A DNA stretch of 64,000 nt, from NCBI RefSeq assembly GCF_014805825.1, contig NZ_CP061941.1, positions 1,798,001-1,862,000 on the forward strand, written 5' to 3'. The stretch comes from Marinomonas algicola (lineage in GTDB: Bacteria > Pseudomonadota > Gammaproteobacteria > Pseudomonadales > Marinomonadaceae). A program made the translations under genes and the position numbers. A model generated the notes under the pieces. It searched no databases. It was given only the letters and a program-made list of their open reading frames with translations, and was not told the origin of the DNA. This document shows, one piece after another, positions 54,844 to 63,755 of this stretch; the first letter of the stretch is position 1, and each line of letters begins with the position of its first letter.

Positions 54844-55785
54844 ATGAGAAGCACTGATACTTTTATTAAAGACACATCCTCTAGCCAATTAGAACGTGCT
54901 CGTGCATTAGCGTTACCTTCAAGAGAAGCGATGCTGAACCGTGCACCGTCTGTACAAAATTTTTGGGATAGTAATCGGCAATTACTTATTAATGCCTGGC
55001 ATGAATGGGATAAAAGCGAAACAAGTTGTCTCACAATGCCTGATAAGACACTAATCGATTCGAAACTACGTAATGCCGTTGAACAAGCCTGGAAAAAACC
55101 GGCGGAAGAACAGGCGGTAAAAGCGTTGTTACAAGAAGTATCTCCAGATGTTTTTCAATTTCAATTTTTCGATCCTGAGCGCCTTGTCGATTTGCGTACT
55201 TACCTTGACGCTGTTTCTGATGCACAAATTCCACTACGTCCTCCTTACGGCATTGTCTTAAATCGTCGGGGGGCAATGCTTGATAAACGCTCCGAAGGTT
55301 TTCTGGCGGCACCCAGTTTTCAGGACTTTTATCGCGATCTAGTTGATACATATATGCGACCGATTGCTCGCATGCTGTTCCCAGATGTGGTGGGCTATGA
55401 TACTCAAACGTTTGGTTTTTCCATTCAATGGCAGGCAGGAATGGATGCATCATTACGTACTCATACTGACGCATCGGCCGCGACACTAAATATAAACCTG
55501 AACTTACCAGGGGAAGCGTTTGTGGGGTCTGAAGTCGATTTTTACGATAACGCTACAGGTGAGGTAAATAGACTTTCATTTAAACCTGGGACGGCCATGA
55601 TTCATCGAGGGCGTGTTGCCCACGCGGCTCGACCAATAACCAGTGGTACACGTACTAATTTTGTCTTGTGGTTGTATGGAGAGCGTGGCCAAATACCATT
55701 GCAAAACACCTTGCCTCAATCAATTGATGTTGGGCAACGTTGGACTGTACCTCCAACCAAGCAGGACGATATTGCCCCTTTCTAA
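54844..55785 (+). CDS. 2-oxoglutarate/Fe(II)-dependent oxygenase-like protein
   Basis: A 313-aa protein whose C-terminal half is a 2OG-Fe(II) jelly roll. The iron ligands are His207 and Asp209 in RTHTDAS and His260 in RVAHAARP, with Arg270 (SGTRTNF) to hold 2-oxoglutarate. The family hydroxylates proteins or small molecules with O2. The N-terminal 120 residues are helical and unrecognised. The gene stands alone, with GAGAGAAA before the ATG at 54844; its neighbours give no clue to the substrate. Confidence 0.78.
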   Translation: MRSTDTFIKDTSSSQLERARALALPSREAMLNRAPSVQNFWDSNRQLLINAWHEWDKSETSCLTMPDKTLIDSKLRNAVEQAWKKPAEEQAVKALLQEVSPDVFQFQFFDPERLVDLRTYLDAVSDAQIPLRPPYGIVLNRRGAMLDKRSEGFLAAPSFQDFYRDLVDTYMRPIARMLFPDVVGYDTQTFGFSIQWQAGMDASLRTHTDASAATLNINLNLPGEAFVGSEVDFYDNATGEVNRLSFKPGTAMIHRGRVAHAARPITSGTRTNFVLWLYGERGQIPLQNTLPQSIDVGQRWTVPPTKQDDIAPF

Positions 55786-55937
55786 TGGTGCATTTTTAGT
55801 TACTGTATGCATAAAAGGGTATTGAAAGAAGTTAATGTGTGAGCTTCGAATAAAATCTTACTGACACTTAAGATCAACCAACATCCTTTAAGGCAACCAT
55901 GTTAATAAAAATAAACGCGGTTATATTTTCGTGTGCG

Positions 55938-56735
55938 TTAGTAAATTAAACTTTCAATTACTTGCGTAACTGCGGCCATTTTTTTAGCGTCCATTGCGTC
56001 TTCATGTGGTGATGAAAAGCGCCCAATATCATTATCAAAATATAAGCCGGATGCATTTGCGAATTCATTGGATAAAACGGCGTTAACCAATACGTCTGCG
56101 CCTATTTGTAAATTACCGCCTGCAACCCCATAGGCCTGTTCAACCATTTTGCTCCCCAAAAATGATTTAGGATTTACCGCAATAATGCTTGGCCCATTAG
56201 CACCCAGTCTCTGCGCCATTTGTCTAGACCACATTGTTAAGGCGAGTTTACTTTTTGCATACACAACGCTGTCAGGAAGAGTGCTCGGCGTTGTTAACTC
56301 TTCTGGCAAAACTGGAGCTTGTGCTGCAGAAGACAAATTAATCACACGACTTTGTTTGTCCAGTAGAGGTAACAATTCTTGAGTTAATAAATAAGGGGCG
56401 ATAGTGTTAACCATAAAGCGCACATCAAAGCCGTCTGAGGTTACTGTTTCAGGGACAATGAAGACACCAGCATTATTAATAACAGCATCTAATGTCTTGT
56501 GGTCACGTTTGATGATCGAAGCTAACTCTTTTACTTCCTTTATGTTGGATAGATCAGCCTGATAGGTAAAAAATTGTTCAGCAGGGTACGATTCAGAGAA
56601 TTTCTGTTTAACACTCGTTAATTTATTTTCACTTCTACCATGAATTAAAACACGATGTCCTAACTTGAGGAGCGAATTAGCTGTGGCTAATCCAATGCCA
56701 TCGGTTGAGCCTGTGATTAAAATTGTTTTATTCAT
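55938..56735 (-). CDS. Short-chain dehydrogenase/reductase (retinol-dehydrogenase-like SDR)
   Basis: About 265 aa. TILITGSTDGIGLATANSL is the nucleotide-binding TGxxxGIG, NNAG lies at VINNAGVF, and the catalytic YxxxK is VVYAKSKLAL. The ATG at 56735 is preferred to a GTG at 56744 because the latter lies within the AAAGGTGG ribosome-binding site. The substrate is unknown. The 510 bp upstream hold no gene, only a CGCATCTG/CAGATGCG inverted repeat at 57130 and 57180. Confidence 0.85.
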   Translation of the reverse strand: MNKTILITGSTDGIGLATANSLLKLGHRVLIHGRSENKLTSVKQKFSESYPAEQFFTYQADLSNIKEVKELASIIKRDHKTLDAVINNAGVFIVPETVTSDGFDVRFMVNTIAPYLLTQELLPLLDKQSRVINLSSAAQAPVLPEELTTPSTLPDSVVYAKSKLALTMWSRQMAQRLGANGPSIIAVNPKSFLGSKMVEQAYGVAGGNLQIGADVLVNAVLSNEFANASGLYFDNDIGRFSSPHEDAMDAKKMAAVTQVIESLIY

Positions 56736-57247
56736 TACGTCCACCTTTTACTGTGTTTCTATGTCTATTTAAATACGATATAAGCGGTAAGTTGATTAAC
56801 TCTTAAGTCTTTTTACTCAATTTATCGCTTCAATTTAGCGATACTCTGCTAATTTGATTCGTTAACGTGAATTGTTGATTTTTCTTGGTTGAAATTTATA
56901 TAAAGGTAAACGTTTATTGATTTTAAAATCACTTATGAGGCCGTATTGAAACGGCGAATACCTATAATCTACTTATCTTATGTGCTTAGGTTTTTTTTAC
57001 AATATAGCCATTAGAGTAATGAGTTTTAACTTTATGTTAATAATAAGATTTACGATTATTTCTGATATTTATTTGAGGTTGAATTAGTACGCTCTGGTAT
57101 CAATAATGTCTGCGTAGAGAGAAATAAGTCGCATCTGCTCTGTTTATTGAACGTCTACTGTTTATACTATCTTAGTGGTCAGATGCGTTTTCAATAGCCT
57201 AAACGGCACCTTGACACTCAAGAACGCTTAAATAGAAAAGGAATAAG

Positions 57248-58417
57248 ATGAACTTTTTCAAAAGTAATCGTGATACTTTGATCGTGATGTTCTTAGTATC
57301 GATATGCTGGATAGGCTTTATTGATCAGTATGCCGAAGCGTATATTAACCGTTCTATTGCGACTTCTTTGTTGTCATTTGGGACAGCCAAGGCGTTTAAT
57401 GCGACGGTTTCAGTTTTATCTACCATCACTTTACAAGTGCCTTTGATTGGTTCTATTCAAATAGGGGAGTTACTGGACCCTCTAAATGATTTGGTGGAAG
57501 ATTTCTCTACCATTATGAAGTATTCCATTTCCTCTCTATTGATCCAAAAATTCATTGTCGAGATATTGCAGACCATACACTTTAAATTATTTTTGACGGG
57601 TGCTGCGTTGGCCTTTATGGTGACAAAATTTTATTTTAAAGCGAGTAGAGTGCTCACTTATAAGGTGTTTATTATCGCTTTGGCTTGTAAGTTTTCCATT
57701 GCGTTAGTGGCGGTAGCCTCTAGCTTTGTTGACAGTGCTTTTATTAACGAACATATCGAGCAAGAAAATCACATCCTTGATGCTTTTCCTGTCTCAACGT
57801 CACAGCTCAATCAACAACTTGATTTAACCAGTGAAATGAAGCAGCAGTTAAAAATAGACATGCAACAGAAGCAAGCGGAGATTACGGCTCACTCTATTGA
57901 GATAGAAAATTTAAAAGCGGAAAAGAAGCGTCTTGAATTGGAAATGTCGCAGCTGAATGACTCTATTTTAGAAAGTACAGCGGATGCATCGTTATTGAAT
58001 AAATTCATTAATCGGTCACCTGAGTTGACCGATTTACATGAACAACGAGCGGCTCTTCGAAGTAAATTGTATGTCCTCAAAAATCAAATTGAGAATGCAC
58101 AAGACGAAATACAGGATAGGCAACAGGACTACGAATCCTTGGAGAGGCAATATCAAGATGATGGAATGAGTACGTATCAAAGCCTTAAGAATGGTTTGAA
58201 TACTTTTGCTTTTGCAGCGAAAAATAAAATTGTCGGTTTTGTTGACTCCCTAAATTTAGCTACGGACAATTTTCTGAATCTAATGGCGCTGTTTATTTTT
58301 AAAACTATGCTGATTCCTTTCGCTTTTTTGTTGGGGATGTATAACGTATTTAAGCTTGTTTGGGGTATGACACCTAAGGAGGTTGTGAAACCGGTCCGTG
58401 AAGACAGGTTGAACTGA
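57248..58417 (+). CDS. Unrecognised membrane protein with central coiled coil, 389 aa
   Basis: No family is recognised. Hydrophobic helices lie near residues 11-28, 105-125, 140-160 and 345-370. Between them, residues 185-300 form a long coiled coil rich in Gln, Glu and Lys (KQQLKIDMQQKQAEITAHSIEIENLKAEKKRLELEMSQL). The likely form is an inner-membrane protein with a periplasmic or cytosolic rod. AAAGGAATAAG precedes the ATG. It is monocistronic and convergent with yqhD, with a terminator between. Confidence 0.6.
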   Translation: MNFFKSNRDTLIVMFLVSICWIGFIDQYAEAYINRSIATSLLSFGTAKAFNATVSVLSTITLQVPLIGSIQIGELLDPLNDLVEDFSTIMKYSISSLLIQKFIVEILQTIHFKLFLTGAALAFMVTKFYFKASRVLTYKVFIIALACKFSIALVAVASSFVDSAFINEHIEQENHILDAFPVSTSQLNQQLDLTSEMKQQLKIDMQQKQAEITAHSIEIENLKAEKKRLELEMSQLNDSILESTADASLLNKFINRSPELTDLHEQRAALRSKLYVLKNQIENAQDEIQDRQQDYESLERQYQDDGMSTYQSLKNGLNTFAFAAKNKIVGFVDSLNLATDNFLNLMALFIFKTMLIPFAFLLGMYNVFKLVWGMTPKEVVKPVREDRLN

Positions 58418-58464
58418 CACGTTCATTTTAGTGCCTTACAAAAAACGAAGGTAGGTCATCAGAA

Positions 58465-58488
58465 AAGGCCAGCTACACCGCTGGCCTT
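58465..58488. terminator. Bidirectional terminator hairpin
   Basis: AAGGCCAGC (58465-58473) pairs with GCTGGCCTT (58480-58488) around TACACC, between convergent genes at 58417 and 58518. The stem is GC-rich with A's before and T's after, serving both strands. Confidence 0.75.
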
Positions 58489-58517
58489 GATAGTTTGAGC
58501 GACGTTTTCCTAAAAGC

Positions 58518-59678
58518 CTATTTGGCCGCGATTAAAATTTTGCGGACGATATCCAAAGTTAGGTCACCGCTTTCAGATAGCGCGGTCATACCCACATTTT
58601 CTAAGTTGGCAATGACTTTATCAATACCAGTATCGTCAATACCGTAATGGCTTAGGTTTGTTACGATGTCAAGAGAGTTGAAAAATGCTTCAGTTTGATC
58701 GATGGCCTTATTGATTTTTTCCTCTTCTGTGCCTTCAGAGATCCCCCAAACGCGCTCAGCAAATTGCACTAATTTAGCGTATTTTTGCGCTTTACGTTCG
58801 CGTAATAAAGAAGGGATGACGATGGCTAAAGTACGACCATGAGCAATATCAAATAAAGCGGTTAATTCGTGGCCGATCATGTGCGTTGACCAATCCTGAG
58901 GGACGCCCACGCCAATGGCACCATTTAGCGCATTTGTGGCGGACCAAATAAAGTTTTTACGCGCATTTAAGTCGTCATTGTCTTTATAGGTAACAGGCCC
59001 AATTTCGATTAAGGTTTGCAGTACCCCTTCGCTAAATCGATCTTGAATACGTGCATCAACAGGGAAGGTTAGGTATTGTTCTAATACATGGATAAACGCA
59101 TCGGCTACGCCATTAGCAATCTGTTCTTTTGGTAGTGTTTTTGTCAGTTCTGGGTCTAAGAAGGAGAACTTTGGAAACACTAGAGGTGACATAAATGGGC
59201 GTTTTTGGTGTTCAAGTGTGATCACGCCACCCATGTTCATTTCAGAACCCGTCGCGGGTAGTGTTGCAACACAGCCAAGTGGCAAGGCCGCTGTGGCTGG
59301 AACCGGTGCAAAACCATGGGATAACAAGGAAGCGTAATCTTCTGGTTCCGCTTTAGCGGCTAGGGCAATAAATTTTGTGCCGTCCATAACCGAACCGCCA
59401 CCGACAGCAAGTAAGAAATCGATCTTATTTTCTTTGGCAATATTGGCGGCATTGATGAGCGTTTCAAACTGAGGATTAGCTTCGATACCTCTGAACTCAA
59501 TGACATCACGTGAACCTAAAGCGGCAATCACCTTATCAATAGTGCCGTATTTTTTTGCACTTTGCCCACCAAAAGTCACCATTACTTTAGCGTCAGCCGC
59601 AATCAATTTGTCGAGCTCCGCAATACGGTTTTCACCGAAGACGATATGAGTAGGGTTGTAATAATCAAAATCTAACAT
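58518..59678 (-). CDS. yqhD: Iron-containing alcohol dehydrogenase / aldehyde reductase, YqhD-like
   Basis: A 386-aa group III metal alcohol dehydrogenase, close in length and sequence to E. coli YqhD (387 aa). THIVFGENRIAELDKLI, FLLAVGGGSVMDGTKFIAL (NADPH site), and the metal ligands in NGVADAFIHVLEQY and DWSTHMIGHELTALFDIAHGRTLAIV are visible. YqhD reduces reactive short aldehydes with NADPH. It is divergent from an AraC-type gene, the same arrangement as E. coli yqhD-yqhC, which supports regulation by aldehyde stress. Confidence 0.9.
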   Translation of the reverse strand: MLDFDYYNPTHIVFGENRIAELDKLIAADAKVMVTFGGQSAKKYGTIDKVIAALGSRDVIEFRGIEANPQFETLINAANIAKENKIDFLLAVGGGSVMDGTKFIALAAKAEPEDYASLLSHGFAPVPATAALPLGCVATLPATGSEMNMGGVITLEHQKRPFMSPLVFPKFSFLDPELTKTLPKEQIANGVADAFIHVLEQYLTFPVDARIQDRFSEGVLQTLIEIGPVTYKDNDDLNARKNFIWSATNALNGAIGVGVPQDWSTHMIGHELTALFDIAHGRTLAIVIPSLLRERKAQKYAKLVQFAERVWGISEGTEEEKINKAIDQTEAFFNSLDIVTNLSHYGIDDTGIDKVIANLENVGMTALSESGDLTLDIVRKILIAAK

Positions 59679-59899
59679 TTAAGTAATCCTGTGAAGTTGT
59701 AGAATGTGATATGCACTATAGTTCTGATTAATGAGTATTCGTATACATAAATAGTCTTTTCTGATGCATAATCCTTCAAGGATGGATTTTAATGGTGTAA
59801 AGGGATAGATTTAATCACACCATTTCGTAGTATGTGTTCTGATTCTGTAAAATGACGTTCTATACAAGTAGAAATACGAGAAGCAGCAGAGGGTGATCG

Positions 59900-60775
59900 G
59901 TGTTGAATAAAATAGATGAACTCAAATGGTTAATTAAACAAAATATTCAACATGAAGGCGTCACGCCTTTAGAAATAGAAGGTGTTGGTGTGTTGCAATG
60001 GAGTTGCCCCCAAGCACGTACGCCGGTTCTCTATGAACCGCTTATTTGTATGATGGGACAAGGCGAAAAAGTATGCAGTGTAGGGGAGTCGGCTTTTCTG
60101 TATAAAGAAGGTGATTACTTTATTAATTTTTTGCCTATTCCGGTTAGTGCTGAGGTGACATCTGCCTCAAAAGAAACGCCTTTTTTATCTGCGGTTATGA
60201 GTATAAATTTGGTGAAATTAGCCGATATGATTACTCGTATTGAGCGACAAGAGAAAAGTGCGATCAACACAGAACCTGAGAATGCCTCCTGCATCATTGT
60301 CGGTCAGGCCAGTGATGACTTGATTGATCTTTTTATTCGACTTATTAAAGTGGGAAGCAACACGACTGATGCGGCTATCTTAGGGGAGTTTGTCATGGAC
60401 GAAATTTATTATCGATTACTGACCAGCGAACATGGCTATGCATTACGTCAATTATTGAGTCAGTATGGACACATTCAGCCGGTTTCGAGAGCGGTGAGTT
60501 TTATTCATGGTAATGTGAATGCGAGCATTCAAGTCGAAGAGCTGGCGAGCATTGCCAATATGAGCAAGACGTCTTTTTTCAATGCTTTTAAAAAGCTCAT
60601 GCACGTATCGCCAATGCAGTATATAAAATCCATCAAGCTGCAAAAAGCTCAAATCTTGTTAAAACAAGGAATGCAGGCGAATGAGGCCAGTTATCAAGTA
60701 GGTTACAACAGCTTTTCTCAATTCAGTCGTGAATATAAGCGCTTCTTTGGTTTTCCTCCTTCGCAAACAGTGTAG
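59900..60775 (+). CDS. AraC-family regulator, YqhC-like
   Basis: A 291-aa protein with the AraC N-terminal domain (EPLICMMGQGEKVCSVG...YKEGDYFINFLPIPVSAEV) and a C-terminal double helix-turn-helix (VEELASIANMSKTSFFNAFKKLMHVSPMQYIKSIKLQKAQILL...FSQFSREYKRFFG). The TTG start at 59900 has no better alternative and GGGTGATCGG is upstream. As with E. coli YqhC it stands back to back with yqhD and likely activates it in response to aldehydes. Confidence 0.87.
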   Translation: MLNKIDELKWLIKQNIQHEGVTPLEIEGVGVLQWSCPQARTPVLYEPLICMMGQGEKVCSVGESAFLYKEGDYFINFLPIPVSAEVTSASKETPFLSAVMSINLVKLADMITRIERQEKSAINTEPENASCIIVGQASDDLIDLFIRLIKVGSNTTDAAILGEFVMDEIYYRLLTSEHGYALRQLLSQYGHIQPVSRAVSFIHGNVNASIQVEELASIANMSKTSFFNAFKKLMHVSPMQYIKSIKLQKAQILLKQGMQANEASYQVGYNSFSQFSREYKRFFGFPPSQTV

Positions 60776-60830
60776 AGCATTAACGTTAATGACAGTCTGA
60801 CAGTAAATGATCAAAAGGGTTCATGCTGTT

Positions 60831-60866
60831 AAAAAGCCGATTAGGTGGATGTCTAATCGGCTTTTT
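60831..60866. terminator. Bidirectional rho-independent terminator
   Basis: AAAAAGCCGATTAG (60831-60844) pairs with CTAATCGGCTTTTT (60853-60866), a 14-bp stem with an A-run on one side and a T-run on the other, between the convergent AraC and SDR genes. Confidence 0.9.
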
Positions 60867-60871
60867 ATGGG

Positions 60872-61645
60872 TTATTGCGCTGTATACCCACCGTCAATAA
60901 CAATGGCTTGGCCAGTGACACCTCTTGCGGAAGGGCTGCAAAGAAATAAGCAGTAATCCGAAATTTCATCTACGGTTAATAATCTTCGTTGTGGTACGAG
61001 TGGCCAAATCACTTCTTCTAATACATTTTCTAATGCGACATTGCGTGTTTTGGCCAAATCCTGTAGCTGGTTTCGTACTAAAGGCGTATCGACGTACCCA
61101 GGGCATAGCGCGTTGACAGTAATGCCAAAAGGCGCTGTTTCTAATGCGGTTACCTTGGTTAATCCAATCACACCATGTTTGGCGGAGTTATATCCCGCTT
61201 TTCCTGCAAAACCGATTAAACCATTGATTGAGGCCATGTTGATAATTCGACCCTCTCCTTTTTCTTTCATAGAAGGCAGTACTTTTTTTATGGCTAAAAA
61301 AGGCGCAATCAACATAATATCAATCAGCTTACGGTATGTGCTAGCAGGAAAGTCCTCAATGGGAGCCACATGCTGTAATCCCGCATTGTTAATCAGCACG
61401 TCTATGTGCCCAAACCGAGCCATGGCCGCCTCTATCGCATTCATAAAGGCGATTTCTTCCGTTACGTCACAAATAAAGAAATCACAACAGTTTGCATAGT
61501 CCACTAGCGTTAATCTTGCGGTTGTAATCGCTTCTTCGCTGAAATCCAATATGGCTACATTCATGTTAGCTTTTAGAAAGGCTTGCGCGATTTCCAGACC
61601 AATGCCACTTGCCGCTCCTGTGATCAGTACGGTTTTTTTCTTCAT
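60872..61645 (-). CDS. 3-hydroxybutyrate dehydrogenase-like SDR
   Basis: A 257-aa classical SDR. VLITGAASGIGLEIAQAF is the NAD site, NNAGLQHVAPIEDFP and GYNSAKHGVIGLTK carry the catalytic region. The stretch NALCPGYVDTPLVRNQLQDLAKTRN...VLEEVIWPLVPQRRLLTVDEI is characteristic of D-3-hydroxybutyrate dehydrogenases. It interconverts 3-hydroxybutyrate and acetoacetate. It lies 30 bp downstream of a TRAP large permease gene in the same direction, suggesting uptake and oxidation of a hydroxy acid. Confidence 0.83.
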   Translation of the reverse strand: MKKKTVLITGAASGIGLEIAQAFLKANMNVAILDFSEEAITTARLTLVDYANCCDFFICDVTEEIAFMNAIEAAMARFGHIDVLINNAGLQHVAPIEDFPASTYRKLIDIMLIAPFLAIKKVLPSMKEKGEGRIINMASINGLIGFAGKAGYNSAKHGVIGLTKVTALETAPFGITVNALCPGYVDTPLVRNQLQDLAKTRNVALENVLEEVIWPLVPQRRLLTVDEISDYCLFLCSPSARGVTGQAIVIDGGYTAQ

Positions 61646-61675
61646 TTCAATTTCTCCAAACAGCGGGTGCTATAT

Positions 61676-63037
61676 CTAGCCGTAAATCACTTCGGGTAAC
61701 CAGAGCACAAGATCTGGAAAAACGAATACTAAGAGCACAGCGAATAGCTGCAATAAAATAAAAGGAATGACACCTTTATAAATATGCATGGTGGTCACAC
61801 TTGGAGGCGCTACTCCTTTTAAATAAAACAATGAAAAGCCAACCGGAGGCGTTAAAAAAGAGGTTTGCAACGCTAAAGCGAAGAGGATGACAAACCAAAC
61901 AAGGTCAAAGCCTAATGCGACGACTACGGGTCCAACAAGAGGTAATAAGATCAAGCTTATTTCTAACCAATCTAAGAAAAAGCCCGCGACAAAGGTGATC
62001 AGTAAAATAACAATGATAATGCCTGTTGGCGACAATGGGATTCCATGAAGCAACTCGCTAATGAATTCGTCCCCTCCTAACGTTCTGAGTACCACAGCAA
62101 AGGCGGTCGCACCAAGAAAAATCCCAAACACAAAGGCTGTTGTGATGGTGGTTTTGCGGCAGACTTCAGATAAGACTTTCAGATTAAAGCGTTTATTACC
62201 AATGGCTAAAAGAGTGGCTCCAAATGCGCCAACGCCAGCGGCTTCTGTTGGGGATACAATGCCCATGAAAATGGACCCTAATACCGCAAGTATTAAACCT
62301 AGAGGTGGTAGAACGGCGGTTAAGGTTGACCAAATTAATGCGCCTGTAATCGGCGGTAAATCTTTAGGAGGTTGGCATACCTTCGGATTAAATATCGCGG
62401 CCAAAATGACGTAAATAATATACAAAGACCCCAGTAATAACCCTGGCATTAAGGCGCCCATAAACAAGTTACCCACTGACAAGGATAATTGATCCGCCAT
62501 AATGATAAGCATGATGCTTGGAGGGATTAGAATACCTAAGGTACCTGAAGACGCAACAATACCGCTGGCAAAAGATGGCGAGTATTTTTGTTCCAACATC
62601 ACGGGCATAGAAAGCATGGCCAGTAACACGACAGAGGCGCCAACGATGCCAGTGGAGGCGGCAAACAAAATACCTATTAAGATAACGGCAACACCGAGGC
62701 CACCACGAAAACGACCAAACAAATTAACAAAGTTTACCATTAATTTTTCAGCCACCCCTGAGCGTTCAAGCATCAGACCCATAAAGATAAACATGGGGAG
62801 GGCGACTAACACCCAGTTACTCATTTGAGCGTAAATACGTTGAACTATGGTGCCGTAAATACGCCAGTCCGTCATGTAATAGGTATCCCAATCAAGGTAC
62901 TCAGAAGATAAAATACCAATAACACTAAATACGATTGAAAGACCTGCAAGAATCCAGGCAACAGGAAAGCCTGTGAAAATTAATAAAATAAAACTGCCAA
63001 GCATGGCAATGACTAAAAACTCATATGTTTCTAACAC
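61676..63037 (-). CDS. TRAP transporter large permease DctM
   Basis: About 453 aa with 12-13 membrane helices, longer than the DctM at 34579. MLETYEFLVIAMLGSFILLIFTGFPVAW starts it, and GIVGASVVLLAMLSMPVML, SSGTLGILIPPSIMLIIMADQ and SFLTPPVGFSLFYLKGVAP are family motifs. The GTG at 63037 is chosen: it lies 13 bp after the dctQ stop and behind AGGGGA, whereas the longer frame overlaps dctQ. It belongs to the large TRAP subfamily that takes up mannitol/chloroaromatic or lactate-type acids. Confidence 0.88.
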   Translation of the reverse strand: MLETYEFLVIAMLGSFILLIFTGFPVAWILAGLSIVFSVIGILSSEYLDWDTYYMTDWRIYGTIVQRIYAQMSNWVLVALPMFIFMGLMLERSGVAEKLMVNFVNLFGRFRGGLGVAVILIGILFAASTGIVGASVVLLAMLSMPVMLEQKYSPSFASGIVASSGTLGILIPPSIMLIIMADQLSLSVGNLFMGALMPGLLLGSLYIIYVILAAIFNPKVCQPPKDLPPITGALIWSTLTAVLPPLGLILAVLGSIFMGIVSPTEAAGVGAFGATLLAIGNKRFNLKVLSEVCRKTTITTAFVFGIFLGATAFAVVLRTLGGDEFISELLHGIPLSPTGIIIVILLITFVAGFFLDWLEISLILLPLVGPVVVALGFDLVWFVILFALALQTSFLTPPVGFSLFYLKGVAPPSVTTMHIYKGVIPFILLQLFAVLLVFVFPDLVLWLPEVIYG

Positions 63038-63050
63038 AGTATTCCCCTGC

Positions 63051-63659
63051 TTATAAATCTTCAGATGAAGTGGATGAGAGTGCTCGAGCGCCTTTAAGAT
63101 AGGCAATGCAGCGCAAACAACGAGATACAGCCGCGATAACAAGTAGGGCGATCGCAAGCAAGATAAAGGATTTTATGATCCATCTCATTGACAGACCGCC
63201 AAACGATGGAGAAACTTCATTGAGTCGATAGGCGCGCTGTACGAATGGAAGTGCGTATTCAAAAACGACAAAACAAAAAGGCAATAGTAAGACGGATAAG
63301 CCAATAATTTCTATCCAAACTCGCGTTTTCATAGACCAATGTTCCGCCATAGCATCTACACGAACGTGACCGTCGTGAATAAAGCAATAGGATAATCCAA
63401 GCATAAATCCAACGGCATACAGGTGCCATTGCAGTTCTTCTAATGCCACAAAATTGGTGTTGAAAAAATAGCGCATTAACGCATTGCCAACGATTAGCAG
63501 CATTAAAAAAAGCCATAACCAAGAGGTAAGTCTGCCCACACCTTCAATACACTTTTCTAAAAAAAGTGACAATCTAGTATGGGGTAATTTATTTAGATTG
63601 GAGTGCGATAGCTTGGCTTCAATCTTGGCTAAATCAAGTTGAGGGTTAGAATGGGACAT
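63051..63659 (-). CDS. TRAP transporter small permease DctQ
   Basis: A 202-aa protein with four membrane helices and the DctQ signature NALMRYFFNTNFVALEELQWHLYAVGFMLGLSYCFIHDGHVRVDA. It couples the binding protein to the large permease. AAGGAGAAATGC lies before the ATG at 63659. Between it and the binding-protein gene is a 96-bp gap. Confidence 0.9.
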   Translation of the reverse strand: MSHSNPQLDLAKIEAKLSHSNLNKLPHTRLSLFLEKCIEGVGRLTSWLWLFLMLLIVGNALMRYFFNTNFVALEELQWHLYAVGFMLGLSYCFIHDGHVRVDAMAEHWSMKTRVWIEIIGLSVLLLPFCFVVFEYALPFVQRAYRLNEVSPSFGGLSMRWIIKSFILLAIALLVIAAVSRCLRCIAYLKGARALSSTSSEDL

Positions 63660-63755
63660 GCATTTCTCCTTTAAGCCCTTGGTGATGGATCACCTTGTGG
63701 AAAACGTCGGCACTTACTGTGCCGACACACTTAATTGGGTTTTAAAGAATGAAGA

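Noticed and set aside
61041..61499. 152-codon plus-strand reading frame
   Set aside because: It is the complement of the 3-hydroxybutyrate dehydrogenase gene, with no family resemblance.
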